A stretch of DNA of 64,000 nucleotides from NCBI RefSeq assembly GCF_016756495.1, contig NZ_AP023243.1:4778501-4842500 (forward strand). The letters are read 5' to 3'. The stretch comes from Mesorhizobium sp. 113-3-3 (GTDB taxonomy: Bacteria; Pseudomonadota; Alphaproteobacteria; Rhizobiales; Rhizobiaceae). Under the pieces are notes generated by a model. The model had not been told where the DNA came from. It saw nothing but the letters and a program-made list of their open reading frames with translations, and made no database searches. The translations under genes were made by a program, and so were the position numbers. Position 1 is the first letter of the stretch, and each line of letters begins with the position of its first letter. Shown one piece after another: positions 36,537 to 44,088 of the stretch.

Positions 36537-37547
36537 ATGCACAGCTATCGTCTTGACGGGTCGGGCGGGACCGAATGCCTGGTGATGCGCGACGAGCCGG
36601 AGCCTCGGCCGAAACCACATGAGATCGTGGTGCGCGTCCGCGCCGCCTCGCTCAACCGCCGCGATACGATGATCCTCAACGGCACCTATCCGCTGCCGCC
36701 GCGCCAGAGCGTCGTTCCATTGTGCGACGGAGCTGGAGACGTTGTCGCCATCGGCGAGGCCGTCACCCGCTTCGCCGTTGGTGACCGTGTCACCGGCAGC
36801 TATTTCGCACGCTGGATCGACGGCCGCATCAACGCCGGGCTCATCGACCAGCTCGGCTGCACGCTGGACGGCATGCTGGTGGAGTACGCGGTTCTCGACG
36901 AACAATGGGCGACGCGCCTGCCCGATCATCTCGAATGGCATGAGGCGGCGACGCTAAGCTGCGCCGGCGTGACCGCCTGGAATGCGGTGACGGGTGCCGG
37001 AATTCCAAAGCCAGGCCAATGGGTTCTGGTCATCGGTTCGGGCGGCGTCTCGCTCTTTGTACTGCAGTTCGCCAAGCTGCTCGGCTGCCGCGTCGCCGCC
37101 GTCACCTCGCGTAGAGAGAAAGCCGACAGGCTGCGGGCGCTGGGCGCCGACCTTGTGATCTCGACGGCTGATATGCCCGAATGGGGCGCGGCCGTCCGCG
37201 ACCAGACCGGCGGCGTCGATCTCGTCGTCGAGACCGGTGGCCCGGCGACCTTCGCGCAGTCGTTGATCGCCAGCACGCTTTACGGACACATCGTGCTGCT
37301 CACCCTGCAGGATGCGAAAGGCGGATCGATCCAGCTGCCTGCGGCACTCTACCAGCGCAGCCTCGCCACCATCAGTCGCCTCTTCGTCGGCAGCCGGAGC
37401 AATCTCGAAGCCATGCTGCGCGCAGTTTCGCAGCACCGCCTGCGGCCCGTCATCGACAAGGTCTTTGCATTCACCGAGGCCCGCGATGCCTATCGCTATT
37501 TCCAGCAGGGCGACGTGTTCGGGAAGGTGGTCGTCGACGGCGCCTGA
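36537..37547 (+). CDS. MDR-type alcohol dehydrogenase / quinone oxidoreductase
   Basis: 336 residues. GroES-like N-terminal half (EIVVRVRAASLNRRDTMIL, CDGAGDVVAIGEAVTRFAVG) and Rossmann half (WVLVIGSGGVSLFVLQFAKL). The catalytic zinc ligands of classical ADH are not evident, so a quinone or enone reductase is more likely than a zinc alcohol dehydrogenase. CGGAGGCAACGAC is an excellent ribosome site. First of three genes under the TetR operator. Confidence 0.85.
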   Translation: MHSYRLDGSGGTECLVMRDEPEPRPKPHEIVVRVRAASLNRRDTMILNGTYPLPPRQSVVPLCDGAGDVVAIGEAVTRFAVGDRVTGSYFARWIDGRINAGLIDQLGCTLDGMLVEYAVLDEQWATRLPDHLEWHEAATLSCAGVTAWNAVTGAGIPKPGQWVLVIGSGGVSLFVLQFAKLLGCRVAAVTSRREKADRLRALGADLVISTADMPEWGAAVRDQTGGVDLVVETGGPATFAQSLIASTLYGHIVLLTLQDAKGGSIQLPAALYQRSLATISRLFVGSRSNLEAMLRAVSQHRLRPVIDKVFAFTEARDAYRYFQQGDVFGKVVVDGA

Positions 37548-37579
37548 CCCATCAGATCTCAAACCAGGGGAGAACGACA

Positions 37580-38029
37580 ATGACCATTCGCGAAGCCTCG
37601 GCCAAGTGGCAAGGGACGCTGAAAGAGGGTTCTGGCCGGGTGAAGCTCGGCAGCGGGGTCTTCGAAGGCGCCTATTCCTTCCCGTCGCGTTTCGAGAGCG
37701 GTCCAGGCACCAACCCGGAAGAGCTGATCGCCGCAGCGCATGCCGGCTGCTTCTCGATGGCGCTCAGCGCCATACTGGGCATAGCCCATCATATACCGAC
37801 AAGCATCAGCACCGTTGCCAAGGTGCATCTGGGCGCAACCGCCGCGGGGCCGACGATCACCCGCATCGAGCTTGAGACGCAAGCCGAGATTCCGGGGCTT
37901 TCTCCGGACGAATTCCAGAACCTCGCCGAGCGGGCGAAAACGACATGCCTCGTTTCGCGCGCCCTGGCCGGCGTGGCCTCCATCACGCTCAAGGCCGAGC
38001 TCCTCGCGACCACCACCACGGCACACTGA
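37580..38029 (+). CDS. OsmC family peroxiredoxin-like protein
   Basis: 149 residues. The two catalytic cysteines occur in HAGCFSMAL and KTTCLVSRAL, as in OsmC/Ohr thiol peroxidases that reduce organic hydroperoxides. AGGGGAGAACGAC precedes the ATG, 33 nt after the dehydrogenase gene. Its place in a TetR-regulated operon suggests a role in organic peroxide or electrophile stress. Confidence 0.92.
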   Translation: MTIREASAKWQGTLKEGSGRVKLGSGVFEGAYSFPSRFESGPGTNPEELIAAAHAGCFSMALSAILGIAHHIPTSISTVAKVHLGATAAGPTITRIELETQAEIPGLSPDEFQNLAERAKTTCLVSRALAGVASITLKAELLATTTTAH

Positions 38030-38044
38030 CATCAGGAGAACGAG

Positions 38045-38431
38045 ATGAAACAGGACAGCACCATCATCCTCCATCCGGACGACCGCTCCGGACAGACGGC
38101 CGAGATCATGCGACGCTTCAACGATGTGTTTCAGTTGCACGACCCGTCCGCACTCCCCGACCTGATTGCCGAAGAGTGCGTCATCGAAAACACCGCGCCG
38201 GCGCCTGATGGCGCCTGTCATGCCGGGCGGGAAGCCTGCGTCGAGCTGTGGTCGGCGATCGCCACTCAGCCGGGCACGCGCTTCGACCTCGAGGAGACCT
38301 TTGTCGCCGGCGACCGGGCGACCATCCGCTGGCGCTACTGGATGGCCGACGGCAACTCCGTACGCGGCGTCAATCTGATGCGTGTCCAGGACGGACGGAT
38401 CGTCGAGGCAATGGGCTATGTGAAGGGATAG
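38045..38431 (+). CDS. SnoaL-like (NTF2-fold) protein
   Basis: 128 residues. The cone-shaped NTF2 fold is suggested by EIMRRFNDVFQLHDPSALPD and LIAEECVIENTAP, then RATIRWRYWMADGNSVRGVN and MRVQDGRIVEAMGYVKG. These proteins bind or isomerise small hydrophobic molecules. Third gene of the TetR-controlled operon, 15 nt after osmC-like; ribosome site AGGAGAACG. Confidence 0.85.
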   Translation: MKQDSTIILHPDDRSGQTAEIMRRFNDVFQLHDPSALPDLIAEECVIENTAPAPDGACHAGREACVELWSAIATQPGTRFDLEETFVAGDRATIRWRYWMADGNSVRGVNLMRVQDGRIVEAMGYVKG

Positions 38432-38445
38432 GTGGCCGGTCGCCG

Positions 38446-39057
38446 CTACCGATCAGCCATGGCCAGCTTGGCGCCGAGCATGACAAACGCACCGGCGAAG
38501 GTTCGGCGCATCCAGGTCAGCACCATCGGCCGCGACACGACATGGCTGCGGATCGAAGCGGCGAAGATGCCGTAGCCGACGAAAACCACGAAGGTCAAAA
38601 GCATGAAGACGGAGCTCAGTTCCAGCATCTTCGACAGCGCATTGGGCTCGGTGGTGCTGACGAATTGCGGCAGGAAGGCGAAGAAGAAGATCGACAGTTT
38701 CGGGTTGAGCACGTTGACGAGGATGCCGGTGGCAATCACCTTGCCGGCTGAGCGCGGCGCGACATTGTCCTCGACGCTGAGGCCGCCCTTCTCCTTCAGC
38801 GTGTTCCAGGCCATGTAGAGCAGATAGGCGACGCCGAGATATTTCAGCGTCTCGAAGGCGACCGCACTGGTGTGCAGCAATGCGGCAAGGCCGGTGATGG
38901 CGGCCGCCATATGCGGGATGATGCCGAGCGTGCAGCCGAAGGCGGCAATGATCGAGGCCCGCGCACCGCGCGAAAGTCCGGCGCTCAGCGTGTAGAGAAC
39001 GCCGGTGCCGGGCGAGGCCACGACGATCAGCGACGTCAACATAAATTCGATGCTCAC
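38446..39057 (-). CDS. LysE family translocator
   Basis: 203 residues, six membrane segments. SLIVVASPGTGVLYTLSAGL has the LysE-type start (TPGP replaced by SPGT), and GILVNVLNPKLSIFFFAFLP is the conserved central motif. Start is GTG 39057 with GTGGAGGAACC upstream. Convergent with the SnoaL-like gene. It probably exports an amino acid or related amine. Confidence 0.85.
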   Translation of the reverse strand: MSIEFMLTSLIVVASPGTGVLYTLSAGLSRGARASIIAAFGCTLGIIPHMAAAITGLAALLHTSAVAFETLKYLGVAYLLYMAWNTLKEKGGLSVEDNVAPRSAGKVIATGILVNVLNPKLSIFFFAFLPQFVSTTEPNALSKMLELSSVFMLLTFVVFVGYGIFAASIRSHVVSRPMVLTWMRRTFAGAFVMLGAKLAMADR

Positions 39058-39128
39058 GATGGTTCCTCCACAGCCCTGCCCTGACGCAGCGTAGCCAGCA
39101 AGGAAGCTGCGTCAAGCAGCCCACAATT

Positions 39129-39509
39129 CTAGGACGTCAGCAATCCGTGCTCCCGGCGCGCCATCAGACACTCGGCATCGCCAGGCATGCAGGCACGGCA
39201 GACGTCCGGTCGGACGTCGTAAATGCCGCAAGCCGTCGCTTTGCCGACTTCGCCGGACAGGGCCGAACAGCGCACGCCCTCGCAGTGCATGCCCGACAGG
39301 TCGGCCGCTACATATTTTTCAGGGATGCGGTCGAGCTGCGCATCGTCCTCGGTGGAGAAGCGTGGCCATTCGGCCGAATAGGAACAGCACGCGCCGCAGC
39401 TCTGGCAGTCGAAGAGCGGCGCAGTGGCGTGTTGCGAGGAAAGGCTTGCGGCAGCGACCAGGGCGGGCAGCCCCGACCGGGCCTGATTGCGATCGGCGTC
39501 CTGCGGCAA
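39129..39509 (-). CDS. YkgJ-type cysteine-cluster protein
   Basis: 126 residues. FDCQSCGACCSYSAEWPRFS and CGIYDVRPDVCRACMPGDAECL give eight or more conserved cysteines, the pattern of the YkgJ/UPF0153 metal-chelating family. Metal may be iron or zinc. Only a TTG at 39509 offers a start in this frame, with a weak upstream site, so translation probably depends on the preceding 54-residue gene, whose stop is 4 nt away. Confidence 0.78.
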   Translation of the reverse strand: MPQDADRNQARSGLPALVAAASLSSQHATAPLFDCQSCGACCSYSAEWPRFSTEDDAQLDRIPEKYVAADLSGMHCEGVRCSALSGEVGKATACGIYDVRPDVCRACMPGDAECLMARREHGLLTS

Positions 39510-39513
39510 GGCG

Positions 39514-39678
39514 CTATTTCTTCTTGCCTGTCTTGCGCGCCGGCGCTTCGACCGATGACTTGAACAGATCGGTCGCGGGGTCGGCAGCTTCGCTGGCCTT
39601 CGCGGCCGCCGGCTTGGCGGGCTTTGCGACAGGAGCCGGTGCTGCCGGCTGGTCCTTGGCGGAGAATTTAATGGCCAT
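39514..39678 (-). CDS. Small Ala/Pro/Lys-rich protein
   Basis: 54 residues, below the length most gene finders report. It starts MAIKFSAKDQPAAP and ends ARKTGKKK, with Ala/Pro/Lys-rich middle (AKPAKPAAAKASEAADPATD), disordered and basic at the end. ATG 39678 is one base after the stop of the 135-residue gene and has GAGGACTGAC in front, so it is well placed for coupled translation. No family recognised; it may bind nucleic acid or act as a chaperone-like tail. Confidence 0.6.
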   Translation of the reverse strand: MAIKFSAKDQPAAPAPVAKPAKPAAAKASEAADPATDLFKSSVEAPARKTGKKK

Positions 39679-39679
39679 G

Positions 39680-40087
39680 TCAGTCCTCGTCGGCGAAACG
39701 CGATGATGGGGCGCGCGGATTGCGCAAGCGGCCGATCAACGCCGAAACCGCCGTGATGTTCATTTCCTCGGGCGACCAGTTCCTGGCTTCCGCGATGTGA
39801 TGCGGCGCCAGCTCACGATGCGTGCTGCCGCTGTAGGCGGCGTCCTGGTAGGTCACCCGCTCCAGGGTCTTCTTGTCCTCTCGGACATATTCGATCAGGT
39901 AGTTCGGGGCTTCGGCACGGCCGCGCACGCCGACGCGCACCTGGGCATCGCCATGGGCGCGCCTGCAGCGTTCGAGTTTTTCCAGCACGCGCCGGACATA
40001 TTCGACCGGCTTGTCGAGGGTCTCGACCATGTCGGCGATGGTCGCATCGGAGGCGATCGGCGTTGGCGGTACACGCTTGGTGGCCAT
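39680..40087 (-). CDS. Conserved-looking hypothetical protein
   Basis: 135 residues, no recognised family. It shows SDATIADMVETLDKPVEYVR and RVLEKLERCRRAHGDAQVRV (probable helices), then NYLIEYVREDKKTLERVTY and WSPEEMNITAVSALIGRLRN. No cysteine pattern, signal or membrane segment. The ATG shares one base with the stop of the 75-residue gene (TGATG), so the two are coupled. Position between two small basic proteins suggests a common function. Confidence 0.65.
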   Translation of the reverse strand: MATKRVPPTPIASDATIADMVETLDKPVEYVRRVLEKLERCRRAHGDAQVRVGVRGRAEAPNYLIEYVREDKKTLERVTYQDAAYSGSTHRELAPHHIAEARNWSPEEMNITAVSALIGRLRNPRAPSSRFADED

Positions 40088-40314
40088 CAGCGTTTTCCGG
40101 CTCGTTTCGGCTGTGCGGCAAGTGCGGCGGCCGCCGCCATCTCTTCGGCTTCCTTTTCCAGGCGCAGTTCGCGCAAGCGGGCGGTCTTGGCTTCCCGCGC
40201 CTCGCTGACGGCGTCGCGCTCGGATAGGATGCGGTTGAGCGACATCGACTGGGTCTGCGTCTTGCTGAACAGCGACACCGCCGGATCGGCGGCGGTCTTC
40301 GAATGGGCGGTCAA
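40087..40314 (-). CDS. Small coiled-coil-like hypothetical protein
   Basis: 75 residues, first gene of a tight minus-strand operon. Start TTG 40314 is chosen because AGGAGAAAGACT precedes it at proper spacing. The N-terminal half is polar (HSKTAADPAVSLFSKTQTQS), the C-terminal half is a charged helix (SEAREAKTARLRELRLEKEA) ending in an alanine run and PKRAGKR. No family recognised. Confidence 0.6.
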   Translation of the reverse strand: MTAHSKTAADPAVSLFSKTQTQSMSLNRILSERDAVSEAREAKTARLRELRLEKEAEEMAAAAALAAQPKRAGKR

Positions 40315-40696
40315 AGTCTTTCTCCTGTCAGGAGCCTGGTGCCGTTGGGGCAAGACCGGCTCTTCGGTCAGGACCACGCACAAAGCAACACGGCATCGGG
40401 GCAATACGGCGGCGGATTCAAATTGCTGAGGCGTCCCTTAGCACGTTCGGCCCGATGCGCAGCGCATTTTCGGCGGCAGCAAGCGTAAAATGAAAAAGGC
40501 CAGGCACCGCCTGACCTTCCCTGGGGAGCACCGCGCATCCAGTGGCATCCAGAAGGATGCACAGGCATGCGCAGGAAACGCTCCTCTCATGCGCATGATG
40601 TGCTTTGGAAACTCAGGTCTCCATAGCCATGCGCCAGAATTCGCCCTTCACCGGTGCCAGTACATCCGTGGTCACCGGGAGGGCTGAATTCTTTCT
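40315..40696. other. Intergenic region between cold-shock gene and small-protein operon
   Basis: About 380 bases. It carries the terminator at 40493-40518 and the presumed promoter of the small-protein operon below it. CTCCTG-T-CAGGAG at 40322-40334 forms a palindrome over the ribosome site of the 75-residue gene. The 180 nt directly after the cold-shock gene hold only very short open frames. Confidence 0.45.
40493..40518 (-). terminator. Terminator downstream of the cold-shock gene
   Basis: Minus-strand stem AAGGTCAGGC / GCCTGGCCTT (one G-T pair), loop GGT, followed by TTTCATTTT. It lies about 180 nt after the cold-shock stop. Confidence 0.7.
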
Positions 40697-40906
40697 TCAG
40701 GCCGCCTTCAACTGGTCGGCCGACATCTTGCCGGACTTGTTGTCGCGGACCATCTCGTAGCCGAGCTTCTGGCCCTCGACGATGTCACGCATGCCGGCGC
40801 GCTCTACGGCCGAGATGTGGACGAAAACGTCGGCCGAACCGTCGTCAGGCTGAATAAAACCAAAACCTTTGGTGGCGTTGAACCATTTAACTGTGCCGGT
40901 GCTCAT
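40697..40906 (-). CDS. CspA-type cold-shock protein
   Basis: 69 residues, one cold-shock domain with both RNA-binding motifs: [10 protein letters not shown] (RNP1) and DVFVHISAV (RNP2). It binds single-stranded RNA or DNA and melts mRNA structure. ATG 40906 has AAAGGGTTCGTC upstream. The A/T-rich leader upstream is long, as usual for csp genes, and could carry thermosensing structure. Confidence 0.95.
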   Translation of the reverse strand: MSTGTVKWFNATKGFGFIQPDDGSADVFVHISAVERAGMRDIVEGQKLGYEMVRDNKSGKMSADQLKAA

Positions 40907-41110
40907 GACGAACCCTTTCCATGGCAAATATTCGTTAATCGCGGTGCGAATGCACAACGATTTTTGTCTCGATTTTTGATGTGGGAAGTTCGTCAAAGAC
41001 GCGCTTGAAAGCGCGGATAACAAAAGTCAGTCAAACAAATATCGACATAGTTCTTGTAGAGGCATTTCGCGACGATGTCAAATTCTACGCAAACGGGCAG
41101 CTGCATTCGT

Positions 41111-42469
41111 TCAAGCCGCCATCCGATCCAGTTGCAGGACGGCACGCTGGAGCGCCTCAAAGCAAACCGGATCGATGGCCGTGCCGATATCGTTAGCCAT
41201 GATCTCGAAGGCTTTCGACACGGGCATCGCCGCGCGATACGGACGCTCCGCCGTCAGCGCATCGAAGATATCGGCCGTGGTGACGATGCGTGTATCGAGG
41301 TCAATCGCATCCGCCCCGACGCCGCGCGGATAGCCCTTGCCGTCGAGCCTTTCGTGATGCGCGCCGGCGATACGCGAAAGCTCGCGGAACGCACCGATCC
41401 GCGACAAGATGATCTCGCCAAGCGCGGGATGATGGCGCACGGCCGTCCATTCAGCGTCATCAAGCTTGCCGGCTTTATCCAGGATCTGGTTGGAAACGCC
41501 AAGCTTGCCTATGTCATGCAGCAAGGCGGCACGTTTCAGCCGCCGCCGACGTTGGTCATCCAGCCCAAGTCCTTCGGCAATCAGATCGGTGAACAGGGCG
41601 ACGCGTTCGCTGTGGCCGTTGGTGAAAGGCGATTTGGCGTCGACCACCTTGGCAAAGGCAGCGGCGACGTCATCCAGATAGTCATCGTTGATCGGCAGGC
41701 GCTCGTCCCCGGGTGACAATTCGATCACCGCAATCGCAAGCTCGGGCGAATCGAGCATCGCCCAGAATCCCGGTGCGCCAGCCGCCCTTTCACACGCCGC
41801 GACAAGTCGCGGTTCGAACCAGGTACCGGAACGTGCGCGCAACTCTGCGATCGCTCCCTCGGCACCGGCACTGGCGTAGAAGACGTCAGCGATCTGGGCG
41901 ACAAGCGCGATGCGCGCAAGAGGCGATATCGCTTCACCAGCCAGACGAGCCGGCTGCCCCTGCCCGTTCCAGTGCTCGTCAAGATCCATGACGCCTCTCG
42001 CCACAGGCTCCGGGAATCGCATTTGCCTGACAATCTCGGCGCCGGTCTGGCAACGGGTCTGGAAGAGCTCGTTGGCGATTGTGCCACCGTTCATGGCGAC
42101 ATTGAGCAACGCGCGGAACCGCTCGGCAAGCTTCGCCTTCATACCGGTGCGCGACAGCACGAAGCGCAGGATCTGCGGCAGACTGTCATTGACGAGATGG
42201 AAATCGTGTTTCAAGGCGATGTCATCTGCGAGATAGAGGCTGCAGATGCGCGCCGCATTGCTGCTGCAACCGACATCCTTGAGCAGAAGCGTATAGTAGA
42301 GATTTGAAAGCTCTATTCGCGACAGGCCGATCTCCCGGCCAATATGAAAGCCGATCCAGCAGGCGCGGACGCAGTGCCCTGTTGGATGGCCTTCGCTGAT
42401 GTCGAGCGCATAGCTCAGAGCGCTGACCAGTTCGGAGAGCCCGACGCCCTCCTTCTCGACATCCGTCAT
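41111..42469 (-). CDS. Tandem HD-GYP domain protein
   Basis: 452 residues. The C-terminal HD-GYP domain (about 262-452) is intact: HD at 318-319 (LLHDIGKLG), HHP at 346-348 and HHERLDGKGYP at 371-381, so cyclic-di-GMP phosphodiesterase activity is likely. The N-terminal half (about 10-215) looks like a second, degenerate copy: GHPTGH at 27-32, KDVGC where HD is expected (64-68) and EHWNGQGQP in place of the GYP motif (165-173). No membrane segment or receiver domain. ATG 42469 after GGGGTGGCAAC. Confidence 0.87.
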   Translation of the reverse strand: MTDVEKEGVGLSELVSALSYALDISEGHPTGHCVRACWIGFHIGREIGLSRIELSNLYYTLLLKDVGCSSNAARICSLYLADDIALKHDFHLVNDSLPQILRFVLSRTGMKAKLAERFRALLNVAMNGGTIANELFQTRCQTGAEIVRQMRFPEPVARGVMDLDEHWNGQGQPARLAGEAISPLARIALVAQIADVFYASAGAEGAIAELRARSGTWFEPRLVAACERAAGAPGFWAMLDSPELAIAVIELSPGDERLPINDDYLDDVAAAFAKVVDAKSPFTNGHSERVALFTDLIAEGLGLDDQRRRRLKRAALLHDIGKLGVSNQILDKAGKLDDAEWTAVRHHPALGEIILSRIGAFRELSRIAGAHHERLDGKGYPRGVGADAIDLDTRIVTTADIFDALTAERPYRAAMPVSKAFEIMANDIGTAIDPVCFEALQRAVLQLDRMAA

Positions 42470-42648
42470 GTTGCCACCCCTGACATTTTTGGATGAAAAC
42501 ACACGCTCGCTTAACGTTTCGTTCCACTTCGTGGTGTGTGCGGTTGCAAGGGCTTGCGCTTGCCGGTCGGCCAATACAGGTTTTACGTCATGGTCTGAAG
42601 GATTGCTCGGCCCGTGGCCGGAGGCCACCGTTAGCTTGCAGTGTCGCC

Positions 42649-42978
42649 CTACATGATCGTGCTGATCATCGGCAGGATTTCGTAGCGGAAGCCGCGACCC
42701 GACCTTGCCACCGGATCGCCATCGGTCACCGCCCTAGCCTCGGCCTCGCCGCCGGCACGCAGGATCAGCAGGCCCCAGGGGCCGGCCGGATCGGCAACGG
42801 GACCAGCCATGATCATTACGCCCTCGCGCAGCTTGGCGCGCAAATAGTCGGCATGCCGGCCCATCAGCTCCCTTTCCTCGTCCGTCATGGTGAAGGCGAA
42901 GTCCGGCCGCGGCGGGATCAGCCGGCAATGGAAGATTTTTGTCGTCGTGGCTTCACGCGGTGCTTCATTGCCGGCCAT
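42649..42978 (-). CDS. YciI family protein
   Basis: 109 residues. FHCRLIPPRPDFAFTMTDEE, then MGRHADYLRAKLREGVMIMA and the glycine/aspartate region of YCII domains (VADPAGPWGLLIL). YciI proteins form ferredoxin-like dimers with a His/Asp active site; activity is generally unknown. GGAGGAGGACCA is the ribosome site. Starts 43 nt downstream of the GST gene, probably one operon. Confidence 0.82.
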   Translation of the reverse strand: MAGNEAPREATTTKIFHCRLIPPRPDFAFTMTDEERELMGRHADYLRAKLREGVMIMAGPVADPAGPWGLLILRAGGEAEARAVTDGDPVARSGRGFRYEILPMISTIM

Positions 42979-43021
42979 TGGTCCTCCTCCAGGAGCGAGT
43001 CCTTGTTGCTGTGCGTCGTTC

Positions 43022-43675
43022 TTATTCGTCGGGCCCAGGCTCCGGCCACGGCTCTTTCGCCGCCTCCCCATACCAGTGCCGCATCGCCGGCATTGCCAGC
43101 ACGGCGTCGACATAGGCCCTGGTGTCGGGCGCGAGCTCGCCGCCATAGGTATCGAAGCGGGTGACGACCGGCGCGTACATGGCATCGGCTGCCGTGAAAT
43201 GACCAAACAGGAAGGGGCCGCCCTTGCCGTATTTTTCGCGGCACTCGCGCCAAAGCGCCTCGATGCGCGCCCGCTGTGCCTCGCCTTCCGCGTCGAGCGG
43301 CTTGTGGCCTTTCGGCCGCCGCAAATTCATCGGCCAGCCGTAGCGTACCTCGCGAAAACCGGAATGCATCTCGGTCGCCGCCGCGCGCGCCAGAGCGCGG
43401 GCGCCGATATCGGCCGGCCAGAGCTTTTTCTCGGGAAACAGGTCGGCAAGATACTCAAGGATGGCAAGGGTTTCCCAGATAATCCTGCCATTGTGATTCA
43501 GGACGGGCACCTGGCCGGTCGGCGACACTTTCGCCAGATTGGCAAAGGTCTCGGGTGTGCGCAGCCGCACAAAGCCTTCTTCGAACGGGATCTCCAGATG
43601 GCGCATAGCCACCCATGGCCGCAGCGACCATGAGGAAAAGCATTTGTTGCCGATGTAGAGTGTGAATTCCGCCAT
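43022..43675 (-). CDS. Glutathione S-transferase
   Basis: 217 residues. Thioredoxin-like N-terminal domain TLYIGNKCFSSWSLRPWVAM with Ser/Cys at the active-site position and the cis-Pro motif GQVPVLNHNG, followed by the helical domain (FLFGHFTAADAMYAPVVTRF). It conjugates or reduces electrophiles with glutathione in the cytosol. ATG 43675 follows GGGGAGAGAA. Divergent from csbD-like gene. Confidence 0.9.
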   Translation of the reverse strand: MAEFTLYIGNKCFSSWSLRPWVAMRHLEIPFEEGFVRLRTPETFANLAKVSPTGQVPVLNHNGRIIWETLAILEYLADLFPEKKLWPADIGARALARAAATEMHSGFREVRYGWPMNLRRPKGHKPLDAEGEAQRARIEALWRECREKYGKGGPFLFGHFTAADAMYAPVVTRFDTYGGELAPDTRAYVDAVLAMPAMRHWYGEAAKEPWPEPGPDE

Positions 43676-43772
43676 TTCTCTCCCCATGCGCACGGGTGCG
43701 TCTGCGCAACCTAACCCGCCAGCCTTGTCGCCGGAAGCGGGCGCGCGCACTCCCCTGCTTCCGACGCGGCCT

Positions 43773-43797
43773 GGAACTTAACCGACGCCGGCTCGTT
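43773..43797 (+). promoter_or_regulatory. General-stress (EcfG/RpoE-type) promoter
   Basis: GGAAC at 43773-43777 and CGTT at 43794-43797 with a 16-nt spacer match the alphaproteobacterial general-stress sigma-factor consensus exactly. It lies about 50 nt before the csbD-like start. Confidence 0.75.
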
Positions 43798-43849
43798 TGT
43801 TCCCGGCGGACGAATTCCTCCGAATTCAAACTCCCAGGAGATGCGGACA

Positions 43850-44029
43850 ATGGTGAACAAGGATCAGGTCGCCGGTCTGGCCAAGCAAGTCAAGGGCTCG
43901 GTCAAACAGGCCGCCGGCAAGGCGACTGGCAACAGACAGACCCAGGCCGAGGGCATGGCCGACAAGGTCGCCGGCAAGGTGCAGAAGGCCTATGGCGACG
44001 TGAAGGACAAGGTCAAGAAGGCGTTCTGA
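43850..44029 (+). CDS. CsbD-like stress protein
   Basis: 59 residues, Lys/Ala/Gly-rich and polar: VNKDQVAGLAKQVKGSVKQA, GKATGNRQTQAEGMADKVAG, KVQKAYGDVKDKVKKAF. This is the CsbD family of small abundant stress proteins of unknown function. ATG 43850 is used; ATG 43841 directly abuts the GGAG site. The upstream EcfG-type promoter fits a general-stress gene. A shared terminator follows. Confidence 0.9.
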   Translation: MVNKDQVAGLAKQVKGSVKQAAGKATGNRQTQAEGMADKVAGKVQKAYGDVKDKVKKAF

Positions 44030-44059
44030 TCCCGCATCAAGGCATATCTTTCCCTATTG

Positions 44060-44088
44060 AAAAAGGCGGCCGCCAGGGCCGCCTTTTT
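44060..44088. terminator. Bidirectional terminator between csbD-like and metallophosphoesterase genes
   Basis: Seven-base G/C stem GGCGGCC / GGCCGCC flanked by AAAAA and TTTTT with loop GCCAG; it serves both convergent genes. Confidence 0.9.

Noticed and set aside
40519..40690. Short open frames downstream of the cold-shock gene
   Set aside because: All are under about 60 codons, lack ribosome sites and family features, and one runs through the terminator stem.
42497..42545. GGAAC and CGTT motifs upstream of the HD-GYP gene
   Set aside because: The spacing is only four bases, so they cannot form an EcfG-type promoter.
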